Position numbers and translations under genes: made by a program | Origin: Gammaproteobacteria bacterium | GTDB taxonomy: Bacteria; Pseudomonadota; Gammaproteobacteria; Chromatiales; Chromatiaceae | DNA: 64,000 nucleotides | NCBI GenBank assembly: GCA_009928645.1 | Contig: SACH01000004.1 | Span: forward strand, 1-64,000 | Reading direction: 5' to 3' | Notes under the pieces: generated by a model | The model's input: only the letters and a program-made list of their open reading frames with translations | What the model was told of the DNA's origin: nothing | The model's database searches: none | In this document: positions 1 to 8,527 of the stretch, one piece after another | Position numbering within the stretch: position 1 is the first letter of the stretch | Layout: the number at the start of each line of letters is the position of its first letter

Positions 1-294
1 AGTCTCGATGCCCAGGTCATCCCCGAGGACATCAGCAACCACGGCCAGGTGGATCTCACCGTCAGGATCGCCGGCTACACCTATGTCATGGAGATCAAGC
101 TGCGGCGCGACGCCCTCCCGGCCGATCCCGCCGACCCAGGCGGCGCCAACCCGGCCCTCGCCCAGATCCAGGCCCGCGGTTACAGTGACAAGTACCGTGG
201 TGCTCCCGGCAAGGGCTTGTTCGAGGTCGGTCTGGTGTTTGGCCGCGCGGAACGTAACCTCTTTCAGGCCGATTGGCGGGCGGTGGGGGGCTGA
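1..294 (+). CDS. C-terminal fragment of a PD-(D/E)XK nuclease-domain protein (AAA-ATPase-like/DUF1703 type), truncated by window edge
   Basis: Frame +1 is open from base 1: ...GQVDLTVRIAGYTYVMEIKLRRD...ALAQIQARGYSDKYR...; the D-x(n)-EIK nuclease core and QI..RGYxxKY tail are typical of this family. Confidence 0.75.
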   Translation, partial: SLDAQVIPEDISNHGQVDLTVRIAGYTYVMEIKLRRDALPADPADPGGANPALAQIQARGYSDKYRGAPGKGLFEVGLVFGRAERNLFQADWRAVGG

Positions 295-404
295 GAGGTG
301 GAGACCGGGCCGGCAAAGGGGACCTCAGCCAGTCCGCTTTAGCCAGTACGCTCATAAAGTAGTTCTTGTGTGAGCCCATGTCACAGGACGCGGGGATTCA
401 GCCA

Positions 405-1469
405 TCAAGCCTCGCCGTCGGTGTCCTTACGCCGCGCCCGGGGGTGGGCCTGGTCATAGACCTGGGCCAGGTGCTGGAAGTCCAGATGGGTGTAGATCTG
501 GGTGGTGGCGATGTTGGCGTGGCCAAGAAGTTCCTGCACCGCACGCAGGTCGCTGGAGGATTCCAGCAGGTGGCTGGCGAAGGAGTGGCGCAGCAGGTGA
601 GGGTGCAGGTGGCGGCCGGCGCCCCGTTCCATCGCCCAGCGGGCGAGGCGTTGCTCGACGGTGCGGGGGTGGATGCGCCGCCCGCGCTGACTGACGAAGA
701 GGGCGGGCTCATCGGCGGCGGCGAGCAGGCCGCGGACCTCGCGCCAGCGCTTGACCGCCGCCAGGGCCTGGGCGCCCACGGGGACCCGGCGGCGCTTGGC
801 GCCCTTGCCCAGGACCTCCAGGCTGGCGTCCTCCAGGTCGATGTCGTTGAGGTTGACCGACACCAGTTCCGCCAGGCGCAGGCCGCTGGAGTAGAAGAGC
901 TCGATCATGGCCTGGTCCCGGAGGGCGAGGGGATCCTCGTCCGGGGCCTGGTCGAGGAGGGCGCAGAGGCCGTCGGCCTCGAAGGTCACCGGCAGCTTGC
1001 GTTCGCTCTTGGGGGCGCGGACGCCCTGGGCGGGGTTGAAGCCCAGCCGGCCCTCCCGCAGCAGATAGCGGAAAAAGCTGCGCAGGGCGGACAGTTCCCG
1101 CTGCAGGGTCTTGCCGCCGGCCCCGGCACGATGACGCCAGGCGACGTAGCGACGCACCTCGTCGGTGGTCATGCGCGTCCAGTCCGTCCCCAGGCCGGCG
1201 CCCTCCCGCCAGGCGGCGATGCCGGTCAGGTCGCGGCGGTAATTGCTCAGGGTGTGGGGGGAGAGGCGCCGCTCGTGGCCAAGATGTGCCAGGAAGGCGT
1301 CCACGTCGGGGGAGTCGCTGGTTGTGCCGCCAGTATCGCCGGTCACACCAGGGCTGACGTCGGCGCTGTCGTTGCCTCGGGCGCTCGGACTGGCACCGGC
1401 ACCAACCCTGCCCGAGACACGCGCGCTTTTGTCCGGGCGGTCACCACCAGGGATTCCGGGCTCAGGCAT
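405..1469 (-). CDS. xerC: Tyrosine recombinase XerC
   Basis: SAM-like N-domain ([23 protein letters not shown]) and catalytic SGLRLAEL...[13 protein letters not shown]...[16 protein letters not shown]; start overlaps the end of the DUF484 gene. Confidence 0.95.
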   Translation of the reverse strand: MPEPGIPGGDRPDKSARVSGRVGAGASPSARGNDSADVSPGVTGDTGGTTSDSPDVDAFLAHLGHERRLSPHTLSNYRRDLTGIAAWREGAGLGTDWTRMTTDEVRRYVAWRHRAGAGGKTLQRELSALRSFFRYLLREGRLGFNPAQGVRAPKSERKLPVTFEADGLCALLDQAPDEDPLALRDQAMIELFYSSGLRLAELVSVNLNDIDLEDASLEVLGKGAKRRRVPVGAQALAAVKRWREVRGLLAAADEPALFVSQRGRRIHPRTVEQRLARWAMERGAGRHLHPHLLRHSFASHLLESSSDLRAVQELLGHANIATTQIYTHLDFQHLAQVYDQAHPRARRKDTDGEA

Positions 1470-2223
1470 GATCCGGCCCTTGCCGCTCCAGGGCGATGAG
1501 GCAGGCGCCGACCAGTTCGCCCAGGCGGTGGAGTTGCTCCGTGCCCATGTCCGGGGCGAAGCGGGTCGGGTCCGCGCTGCCGATGGCCAGGAGCCCCTCC
1601 TGGCTCGGGGTGCGGAGGGGAATGAGGGCCGCGGACTGGATCGGGCGGCTGGTGGTTGGAAAGAGGGCGTCGGCGCTGGCCGGGTCCAGGGGACCGCATT
1701 GCACAGGAATCTGGGCATGGACCTGGGCCGCGGCAGAAACCTGGACCTGGTCGGGTCCCTGTGGCCGGGCGGGTAATTCGACCTGGGCCGGGATGGGGTC
1801 ACCCGGGGGGGGGCGGTCCGGCGGTCGGTCCATCCCCATCCTCAGCGGCCCCAACTCGCCGGGAAAGATCAGGCTGACGGCCTCGGTGTCAAATTCCCGG
1901 CACAGACCCACCCTGAGCACGGCTTCCAGGGCAGGTCGGTCAGCGGCCAGGATGAGCTGGATGGTCAAGTGGTGCAGTCGCCCCGCCAGGGTCTCGTTAT
2001 CCCGGGCCCGGGCGATGAGTTGTGCCAACAGCCGCCGTTCGCCTTCTACCTGGGCGCGCAGCAGGCCCATCTGATGTTCCACCAGGGACAGGGTGCCCGC
2101 CGGGCCATGGGGCAGGCGCAGCCGGGTGGTCAGTTCGGGGTGGCGGAGAAAGAAGTCAGGGTCGGCCTCCAGGAAGGCGGCAACCTGTGCTTCTTCGGCC
2201 GGTAGCTTCAGGGTCATCGCCAC
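1462..2223 (-). CDS. DUF484 family protein (GAF-like)
   Basis: [43 protein letters not shown]; conserved position between dapF and xerC. Confidence 0.93.
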   Translation of the reverse strand: MAMTLKLPAEEAQVAAFLEADPDFFLRHPELTTRLRLPHGPAGTLSLVEHQMGLLRAQVEGERRLLAQLIARARDNETLAGRLHHLTIQLILAADRPALEAVLRVGLCREFDTEAVSLIFPGELGPLRMGMDRPPDRPPPGDPIPAQVELPARPQGPDQVQVSAAAQVHAQIPVQCGPLDPASADALFPTTSRPIQSAALIPLRTPSQEGLLAIGSADPTRFAPDMGTEQLHRLGELVGACLIALERQGPDHA

Positions 2224-2426
2224 ATCTCCGCGGTCACCAGGCGGCTGATCAGCCGCTCGCCTTTCCTGGTCGGCGTGATAGTCACGGGATCATCTTTCAT
2301 TATCAGAGGGGTGGCGTGCCTCCTCATGATACTTTGCCCGTTCACGATTCTCCTCGTGTCCATGGTCACCAGACGGTTCATCAGCCGCTCGCCTCTCATG
2401 AGCCAGGTCGTGGCGGGGGCGGTCAT
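2214..2426 (-). CDS. Small hypothetical protein (about 70 aa) with an internal repeat, between dapF and DUF484
   Basis: ATG overlaps the dapF stop (ATGA) and the ORF end overlaps the DUF484 start; contains [11 protein letters not shown] and [11 protein letters not shown]. Confidence 0.45.
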   Translation of the reverse strand: MTAPATTWLMRGERLMNRLVTMDTRRIVNGQSIMRRHATPLIMKDDPVTITPTRKGERLISRLVTAEMWR

Positions 2427-3313
2427 AGCTGGATCTCCCCGGTAAAGACGGTGACCGCTGGGCCCGTCATCCACACCGGCTGGTCGTCACCTGCCCAGCA
2501 AATGACTAGGTCACCACCGGGGAGGCTGACCCGCACCCGTTCCGCCAGCAGGCCAAGCCGGCGACCCACCGCCACCGCGGCGCAGGCCCCGGTGCCACAG
2601 GCCAGGGTCTCCCCGGCGCCCCGTTCGTAGACCCGCAACCGGATCCGGTCCGGGGCGAGGACCTGCATGAAACCGACGTTCACCCGGCGGGGAAACTGGG
2701 GATGCCGCTCGATGCGGGGGCCGAGCCGCTCCACCGGGGCCTGGTCCAGGTCGCCGACGCGGAGTACGGCATGGGGGTTGCCCATGGAGACAGCGCCAAT
2801 GCGCAGGCTTTCGCCCTCGACCTCCAGGTCGTAGTCATTCGCTTCCGCCAGGTCGATGGCGTTTGCTGTCGCCGTCACCCCCGGCCCGGCCATCGCCGGC
2901 CGCGCCGCAGGGGCCAGAAAAGGGATGCGTGCGGGGAGGAAGATCGGCGGCCCCATGTCAACCCGTACCTGCCCGTCCGGCTCGATGTAGAGGCGGATGG
3001 GGCCGGCGGTGGTACCCACCGGGATCTCGGTCTTGGCCGTTAGCCCCTGGTCGCGCACGAAGCGTGCGAAGCAGCGGGCGCCATTGCCGCACTGCTCCAC
3101 CTCGGAGCCATCGGCGTTGAAGATGCGATAGTGGAAATCGGTCCCGACCAGGCGGGGGGGTTCCACCAGCAGGATCTGATCGCAGCCAACGCCGAAGCGG
3201 CGATCCGCCAGGAAGCGGCACTGCTCCGGGCTCAGGCCCACCGCCTGTCCGACGCCGTCGCAGACGACGAAGTCGTTACCCAAACCCTGCATCTTGGTGA
3301 AGCGCAGCTTCAT
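2423..3313 (-). CDS. dapF: Diaminopimelate epimerase
   Basis: [55 protein letters not shown]. Confidence 0.98.
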   Translation of the reverse strand: MKLRFTKMQGLGNDFVVCDGVGQAVGLSPEQCRFLADRRFGVGCDQILLVEPPRLVGTDFHYRIFNADGSEVEQCGNGARCFARFVRDQGLTAKTEIPVGTTAGPIRLYIEPDGQVRVDMGPPIFLPARIPFLAPAARPAMAGPGVTATANAIDLAEANDYDLEVEGESLRIGAVSMGNPHAVLRVGDLDQAPVERLGPRIERHPQFPRRVNVGFMQVLAPDRIRLRVYERGAGETLACGTGACAAVAVGRRLGLLAERVRVSLPGGDLVICWAGDDQPVWMTGPAVTVFTGEIQL

Positions 3314-3927
3314 CCCCGCGTCCTCCGCCCTGGCCAGGGGAGTGAGGATAAGCTCATGATTTTGATCCCGGTGCGCATCTCAGCCTCGCGGTGATTTCCA
3401 GGAAGACGCTGACCAGCAGCCTTATCAACAAGACGCTGGCATTGTGGGCGATGCCTCGGGTTCTCACAAGCCAGTATCCCTGATAGCCAATCTGCATGAA
3501 ATCCCTGGGGTGAGTGTCCTCCGAAATGCCAGATCTGGCCCAAATCAGCCTAGGCTGATGGACTCTTTCATGTCCGCATCAGGATGTTAAGAGCATAAGC
3601 GTTAACTGATGTACCCGGTTTTGAGCTTTTTTGCCTGGATTCATGGTGAATAACCCGCCGAACCGCCGGATCACCGGGCGATGGGACGCACGCTTGCCCT
3701 TGACCAGGTTGCCTGGCATGCGCGTAAATTGTCCTCCCGACGCCCGGTATGCGCTTAGCTTGGTCGCTCCGCACAAGCTGATTCGCTCCGTATCAGGCAG
3801 GCCGTGCGTTCGGACCCCGGCCCTTGCGGGATTCGCCGGCCCGCAGGCCATGACCCGTCGTACCAGGCGCAACCGCCGGCGGCCCCGCGGTATCCAGGTC
3901 GCTACCGACCCAGACAACGGAGGACAC

Positions 3928-4545
3928 ATGTTCCAGGTCCGTATCCATGGCCGCGGGGGCCAGGGCGTCGTTACCGGCGCCGAAATGCTCTCCATTGCCG
4001 CCTTTCTCGAAGGCAAGCATGCCCAAGCCTTTCCCAGCTTCGGTTCCGAGCGCACCGGCGCCCCGGTGGTCGCCTTCTGCCGCATCGACACCAAGGAGAT
4101 CCGGCTGCGGGAGCCCATCATGGCCCCGGATGCCATCATCATCCAGGACCCTACCCTGCTGCATCAGGTGGACGTCTTCCAGGGGCTCAAGGCCGATGGC
4201 TTCGTCCTCATCAACTCCGCCAAGAGCTTCGACGACCTGGGGATCGACGAGGTAGCGGCCCGGCTACTCCCTGAGCGCCATGCCTGCGTCCCGGCCACCG
4301 AGATCGCCCTCAAGCACCTGGGGCGGCCCCTGCCCAACGCCGTGCTGCTCGGCGCCTTCTCCGGTCTGGCGGGGGAAATCTCCCTGCCGTCGGTGGTCTC
4401 CGCCATCCGGGACAAATTCACCGGTAAGGTCGCCGAGGGCAATATCGCCGCCGCCGCCGCCGCCTTTGAGCAGGTCAGGGCCCAGCTCGCCGCCTGCCAG
4501 CAGGTCAAGGAGCAACACGTTGCCCACCACCAGGAGGCCCGCTGA
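3928..4545 (+). CDS. 2-oxoacid (pyruvate):ferredoxin oxidoreductase, gamma subunit
   Basis: MFQVRIHGRGGQGVVTGAEMLSIAAFLEGKHAQAFPSFGSERTGAPVVAFCRID. Confidence 0.93.
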   Translation: MFQVRIHGRGGQGVVTGAEMLSIAAFLEGKHAQAFPSFGSERTGAPVVAFCRIDTKEIRLREPIMAPDAIIIQDPTLLHQVDVFQGLKADGFVLINSAKSFDDLGIDEVAARLLPERHACVPATEIALKHLGRPLPNAVLLGAFSGLAGEISLPSVVSAIRDKFTGKVAEGNIAAAAAAFEQVRAQLAACQQVKEQHVAHHQEAR

Positions 4546-5798
4546 TGGCCCTCAAGCAAATCGAAGGTTCCCATGGCGTCGCCGAGGCCGTTGCCCTCTG
4601 CCGGCCCGAGGTCATCTGCGCCTACCCCATCAGTCCCCAGACCCACATCGTCGAGGGCCTGGGGGGGATGGTGAAGGCGGGTGAGCTGAATGCCGAGTTC
4701 CTCAATGTCGAGTCCGAGTTCGCCGCCATGTCGGTGGCCATCGGCGCCTCGGCGGCCGGGGCGCGGACCTACACCGCCACCGCCTCTCAGGGCCTGCTGT
4801 TCATGGTCGAGGCGGTCTACAACGCCGCCGGTCTGGGTCTGCCCATCGTCATGACCGTGGCCAACCGCGCCATCGGCGCCCCCATCAACATCTGGAACGA
4901 TCACAGCGACACCATGAGCCAGCGCGACTGCGGCTGGCTGCAACTCTTCGCCGAGACCAACCAGGAGGCCCTGGACCTGCACATCCAGGCCTTCAAGATC
5001 GCCGAGGAGCTGTCCCTGCCGGTGATGGTGTGCATGGACGGCTTCATCCTCACCCACGCCTACGAGCGCCTGGACGTCCCCGACCAGGAGCGGGTGGACA
5101 ACTTCCTGCCACCCTTCGAGCCGCGCCAGGTCCTGGACCCGGCGGCCCCCCTGTCCATCGGCGCCATGGTCGGCCCCGAGGCCTATACCGAGGTGCGCTA
5201 CCTGGCCCATCTCAAGCAGCGCCGTGCCCTGGACCTGATCCCCCGGGTAGCGGCGGAGTTCAAGGCCATGTTCGGGCGCGACTCAGGAGGCCTCATCCGC
5301 CCCTACCGGCTGGAGGGGGCACGGACGGCGGTGGTGGCCTTGGGTTCGGTGCTGGGCACCATCAAGGACACCGTCGACCAGTTGCGGGAGGCGGGTCATT
5401 GCATCGGCGTTCTGGGTATCTCTTCCTTTCGCCCTTTCCCCCTCGAAGCGGTGCGCTATGCCTTGCGCGATGTCGAACGGGTCATCGTCGTCGAGAAGTG
5501 CTTCGCCGTCGGTGTCGGCGGCATCATGGCAATCAATGTCCGCCTGGCCCTGGACGGCACCCGTCAGCCGGTCCGCACCCTCGTCGCCGGACTCGGCGGG
5601 CGCGCCATCACCATGGACAGCCTGGCCCGCGCCTTCCAGCGGGGCATGGCGGACCAACTCGAGGCCATGACCTTCCTCGATCTCGACGAGGCCCTGGTGG
5701 AGCGGGTCTTGGAGCGCGAGCGCCTGACGCGCCGCTCCGGCCCCTCCGCCGAGGCCATTCTCCGGGAAGTCGGCGCCATCGCCGCCAAGATCGCCTGA
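4545..5798 (+). CDS. 2-oxoacid (pyruvate):ferredoxin oxidoreductase, alpha subunit
   Basis: EGSHGVAEAVALCRPEVICAYPISPQTHIVE...SEFAAMSVAIGASAAGARTYTATASQGLLFM; stop/start overlap with the gamma gene. Confidence 0.95.
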   Translation: MALKQIEGSHGVAEAVALCRPEVICAYPISPQTHIVEGLGGMVKAGELNAEFLNVESEFAAMSVAIGASAAGARTYTATASQGLLFMVEAVYNAAGLGLPIVMTVANRAIGAPINIWNDHSDTMSQRDCGWLQLFAETNQEALDLHIQAFKIAEELSLPVMVCMDGFILTHAYERLDVPDQERVDNFLPPFEPRQVLDPAAPLSIGAMVGPEAYTEVRYLAHLKQRRALDLIPRVAAEFKAMFGRDSGGLIRPYRLEGARTAVVALGSVLGTIKDTVDQLREAGHCIGVLGISSFRPFPLEAVRYALRDVERVIVVEKCFAVGVGGIMAINVRLALDGTRQPVRTLVAGLGGRAITMDSLARAFQRGMADQLEAMTFLDLDEALVERVLERERLTRRSGPSAEAILREVGAIAAKIA

Positions 5799-5808
5799 GG
5801 GGGACACC

Positions 5809-6816
5809 ATGAGCTACCAACCCGTCCGCTTCTACCAGACCGGCACCTTCACCGTCGGTAACCGCCTCCTCGACGAGGACGATCGCAGCGTCCAGGCCCT
5901 GCCGGTGCGCACCAACTCCCTCAATTCCGGGCACCGCGCCTGCCAGGGCTGCGGAGAGGCCCTGGGGGCGCGCTATGCCATCGACGCCGCCATGGCCGCC
6001 TCCGATCGCCAGTTGATCGCCGCCAACGCCACCGGCTGCCTGGAGGTCTTCTCCACCCCCTATCCCGAGACCTCCTGGCAGATCCCCTGGATTCATTCCC
6101 TGTTCGGCAATACCGCCGCGGTGGCCACCGGCATCGCCGCGGCCCTGCGCATCAAGGGCCGCTCCCAGGTGCGCGTGGTGGCCCAGGGCGGTGACGGCGG
6201 CACCACCGACATCGGCTTCGGTTGCCTGTCCGGGATGTTCGAGCGCAACGACGATGTTCTCTACATCTGTTACGACAACGAGGCCTACATGAACACCGGC
6301 GTCCAGCGCTCCTCGGCGACGCCGCCGGCCGCGCGCACCGCCACCACCCTGCCGGTGGGTCCGGAGCCAGGCAACGTCTTTGGCCAGGGGAAGAACGTCC
6401 CCGCCCTCGCCATGGCCCATGGCATCCCCTACGTCGCCACCGCCACCGTCGCCGATCTCCATGACCTGGAGTACAAGGTCAAGAAGGCCATCGGTATCCA
6501 TGGTGCCAAGTACCTCCATATCTTCGTTCCCTGTCCCCTGGGCTGGGGAGCGGCCTCCCACGACACCATCAAGCTGGCTCGCCTGGTCAAGGAATGCGGC
6601 CTCTTTCCGGTGTTCGAGGCCGAGCACGGCGAGGTCACCGGGGTGGCCAAGATCCGTAAGCCCATCCCGGTGGAGGACTATCTGCGACCCCAGCGCCGCT
6701 ACGCCCACCTCTTCGGCAAGACCCCGGCCACCGAGACCCTGGCCAGGATTCAGGCCATGGCCGACCGCAACATCCGCAAATTCGGCCTGCTCGCTGACCA
6801 GGGAGCCCGCCCATGA
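5809..6816 (+). CDS. 2-oxoacid (pyruvate):ferredoxin oxidoreductase, beta subunit (TPP-binding)
   Basis: GHRACQGCGEALGARYAID, GDGGTTDIGFGCLSGMFERNDDVLYICYDNEAYMNTG. Confidence 0.95.
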   Translation: MSYQPVRFYQTGTFTVGNRLLDEDDRSVQALPVRTNSLNSGHRACQGCGEALGARYAIDAAMAASDRQLIAANATGCLEVFSTPYPETSWQIPWIHSLFGNTAAVATGIAAALRIKGRSQVRVVAQGGDGGTTDIGFGCLSGMFERNDDVLYICYDNEAYMNTGVQRSSATPPAARTATTLPVGPEPGNVFGQGKNVPALAMAHGIPYVATATVADLHDLEYKVKKAIGIHGAKYLHIFVPCPLGWGAASHDTIKLARLVKECGLFPVFEAEHGEVTGVAKIRKPIPVEDYLRPQRRYAHLFGKTPATETLARIQAMADRNIRKFGLLADQGARP

Positions 6817-8447
6817 CCACCGTCCAGCACAAACCCTTTGCCATCACCCTCAAGGTCGGCTCCTCCCTGGCCAACAAGACCGGCTCCTGGCGCACCTTCC
6901 GCCCGGTCTATCTCGACCGGATGCCGCCCTGCAACCACCAGTGCCCGGCGGGGGAGAACATCCAGGCCTGGCTCTTCCATGCCGAGGAGGGCAACTACGA
7001 GCAGGCCTGGCGGCAGATCATGGCCGACAACCCCTTCCCCGCCATCATGGGGCGGGTCTGCTACCACACCTGCGAGAGCGCCTGCAACCGCGGCCAGGTC
7101 GACCAGGCGGTGGGCATCAACGCCGTGGAGCGCTTCCTCGGCGATCAGGCCCTCAAGTATGGCTGGGCCATCGAACCGGGCAAACCGACGGGGAAGCGGG
7201 TCCTGGTGGTCGGTGCCGGTCCTGCCGGACTGTCCGCCGCTTATCACCTGGCGCGCCTGGGTCACGCCGTCACCGTGCTCGAGGCCAGCCCCAAGGCCGG
7301 GGGCATGATCCGTTATGGCATCCCCAAGTACCGCATGCCGCGGGAGAAGCTCAACGCCGAGATCCAGCGCATCCAGGCTATGGGGGTGGAGATTCGCCTC
7401 AACACCCGGGTGACTGATCTGCAACGGACCCTGGCGGAGGGTGGCTTCGATGCCTGTTTCCTGGCGCTCGGCCTGCAACTGGGCCAGCAACTGGCCATCC
7501 CCCAGACCGGCGGTCTGCCGGTCCTCGACGCCATTGGCGTGCTGCGGGCGGTGGAGTTGGAGGAACCGGTGGCCCTCCACGGCCATGTGGTGGTCAACGG
7601 CGGTGGTAATACCGCCATCGACGTCGCCCGCTCGGCCATCCGCCTGGGGGCCCTGTCGGTGACGGTGGTGGTGCGCCGCGGCCGTGAGTTCATGCCCGCC
7701 CATCCCTCGGAGATCCGCGAGGGGCTCGAAGAGGGCATGCGGCTGCTCAACCTACGCCAGATTACCGCCATCCAGGACCGCACCCTGACCCTGGAGGTCA
7801 TGGTGCCGGTGGAGGGCGGCCAGATCATCCGCAGCGGCCAGACCGAGATCCTCGAGGCCGACGTCCTGGTCCAGGCCTTTGGCCAGAGCGGTGACTTCGC
7901 CGCCTTTGAGCAGCTCCCCGGCCTGGTCATCGCCGACGGGGCGGTCCAGGTCGGCCCGGACCTGATGACCGGGGCGGCCGGCATCTTTGCTGGCGGGGAC
8001 ATGATCCCCTGGGCGCGCAACGCCACCGCGGCCATCGGTCTGGGTAAAAAGGCGGCCCGGCATATCGACGCCTGGCTGCGCGGGCAAGCGTATCGGCCCC
8101 GACCCAAGGCCGAGGTCGCCGACATCGGCAAGCTCAACACCTGGTATTACTCCGACGCCCCGCGCACCGTCCGCCCCCTGCTGGACGTGGTGCGCCGCAC
8201 CAGCGGTTTCGCCGAGGTGGTGGGCAACCTGGACGAGGGCAATGCCCTGTTCGAGGCGCGGCGCTGCATGAGCTGTGGCAACTGCTTCGAGTGCGACAAT
8301 TGCTATGGCGTCTGCCCCGACAACGCCGTCATCAAGCTGGGCCCGGGCAAGCGCTTTCGTTTCAACTATGACTACTGCAAGGGCTGCGGCATCTGCGCCG
8401 CCGAGTGCCCCTGCGGGGCGATCAAGATGGTGCCGGAGGAGATCTGA
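6813..8447 (+). CDS. GltD-like FAD/NAD(P) oxidoreductase with C-terminal 2x[4Fe-4S] ferredoxin domain (fused delta-like subunit)
   Basis: RVLVVGAGPAGLSAAYHLARLGH, VVNGGGNTAIDVARSA, C-terminal CMSCGNCFECDNCYGVCPDNA...CKGCGICAAECPCGAI. Confidence 0.92.
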   Translation: MTTVQHKPFAITLKVGSSLANKTGSWRTFRPVYLDRMPPCNHQCPAGENIQAWLFHAEEGNYEQAWRQIMADNPFPAIMGRVCYHTCESACNRGQVDQAVGINAVERFLGDQALKYGWAIEPGKPTGKRVLVVGAGPAGLSAAYHLARLGHAVTVLEASPKAGGMIRYGIPKYRMPREKLNAEIQRIQAMGVEIRLNTRVTDLQRTLAEGGFDACFLALGLQLGQQLAIPQTGGLPVLDAIGVLRAVELEEPVALHGHVVVNGGGNTAIDVARSAIRLGALSVTVVVRRGREFMPAHPSEIREGLEEGMRLLNLRQITAIQDRTLTLEVMVPVEGGQIIRSGQTEILEADVLVQAFGQSGDFAAFEQLPGLVIADGAVQVGPDLMTGAAGIFAGGDMIPWARNATAAIGLGKKAARHIDAWLRGQAYRPRPKAEVADIGKLNTWYYSDAPRTVRPLLDVVRRTSGFAEVVGNLDEGNALFEARRCMSCGNCFECDNCYGVCPDNAVIKLGPGKRFRFNYDYCKGCGICAAECPCGAIKMVPEEI

Positions 8448-8527
8448 ATGTCGCTTGTCTTGTCGTGACTTTCACGCGAACCCTTACCCAAACCCTAATA
8501 CCCGTTGGCGGATCAGGAATCTTGTAG

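Noticed and set aside
366-1499. 377-aa plus-strand ORF opposite xerC
   Set aside because: Shadow of xerC/DUF484; the minus strand has the catalytic recombinase motifs.
3310-3543. Minus-strand ORF upstream of dapF
   Set aside because: No recognisable family or start context; more likely intergenic.
3631-3927. N-terminal extension of the POR gamma ORF
   Set aside because: The conserved protein begins at MFQVRIHGRGGQG (3928) behind an SD-like aacggagg; the extension looks non-coding.
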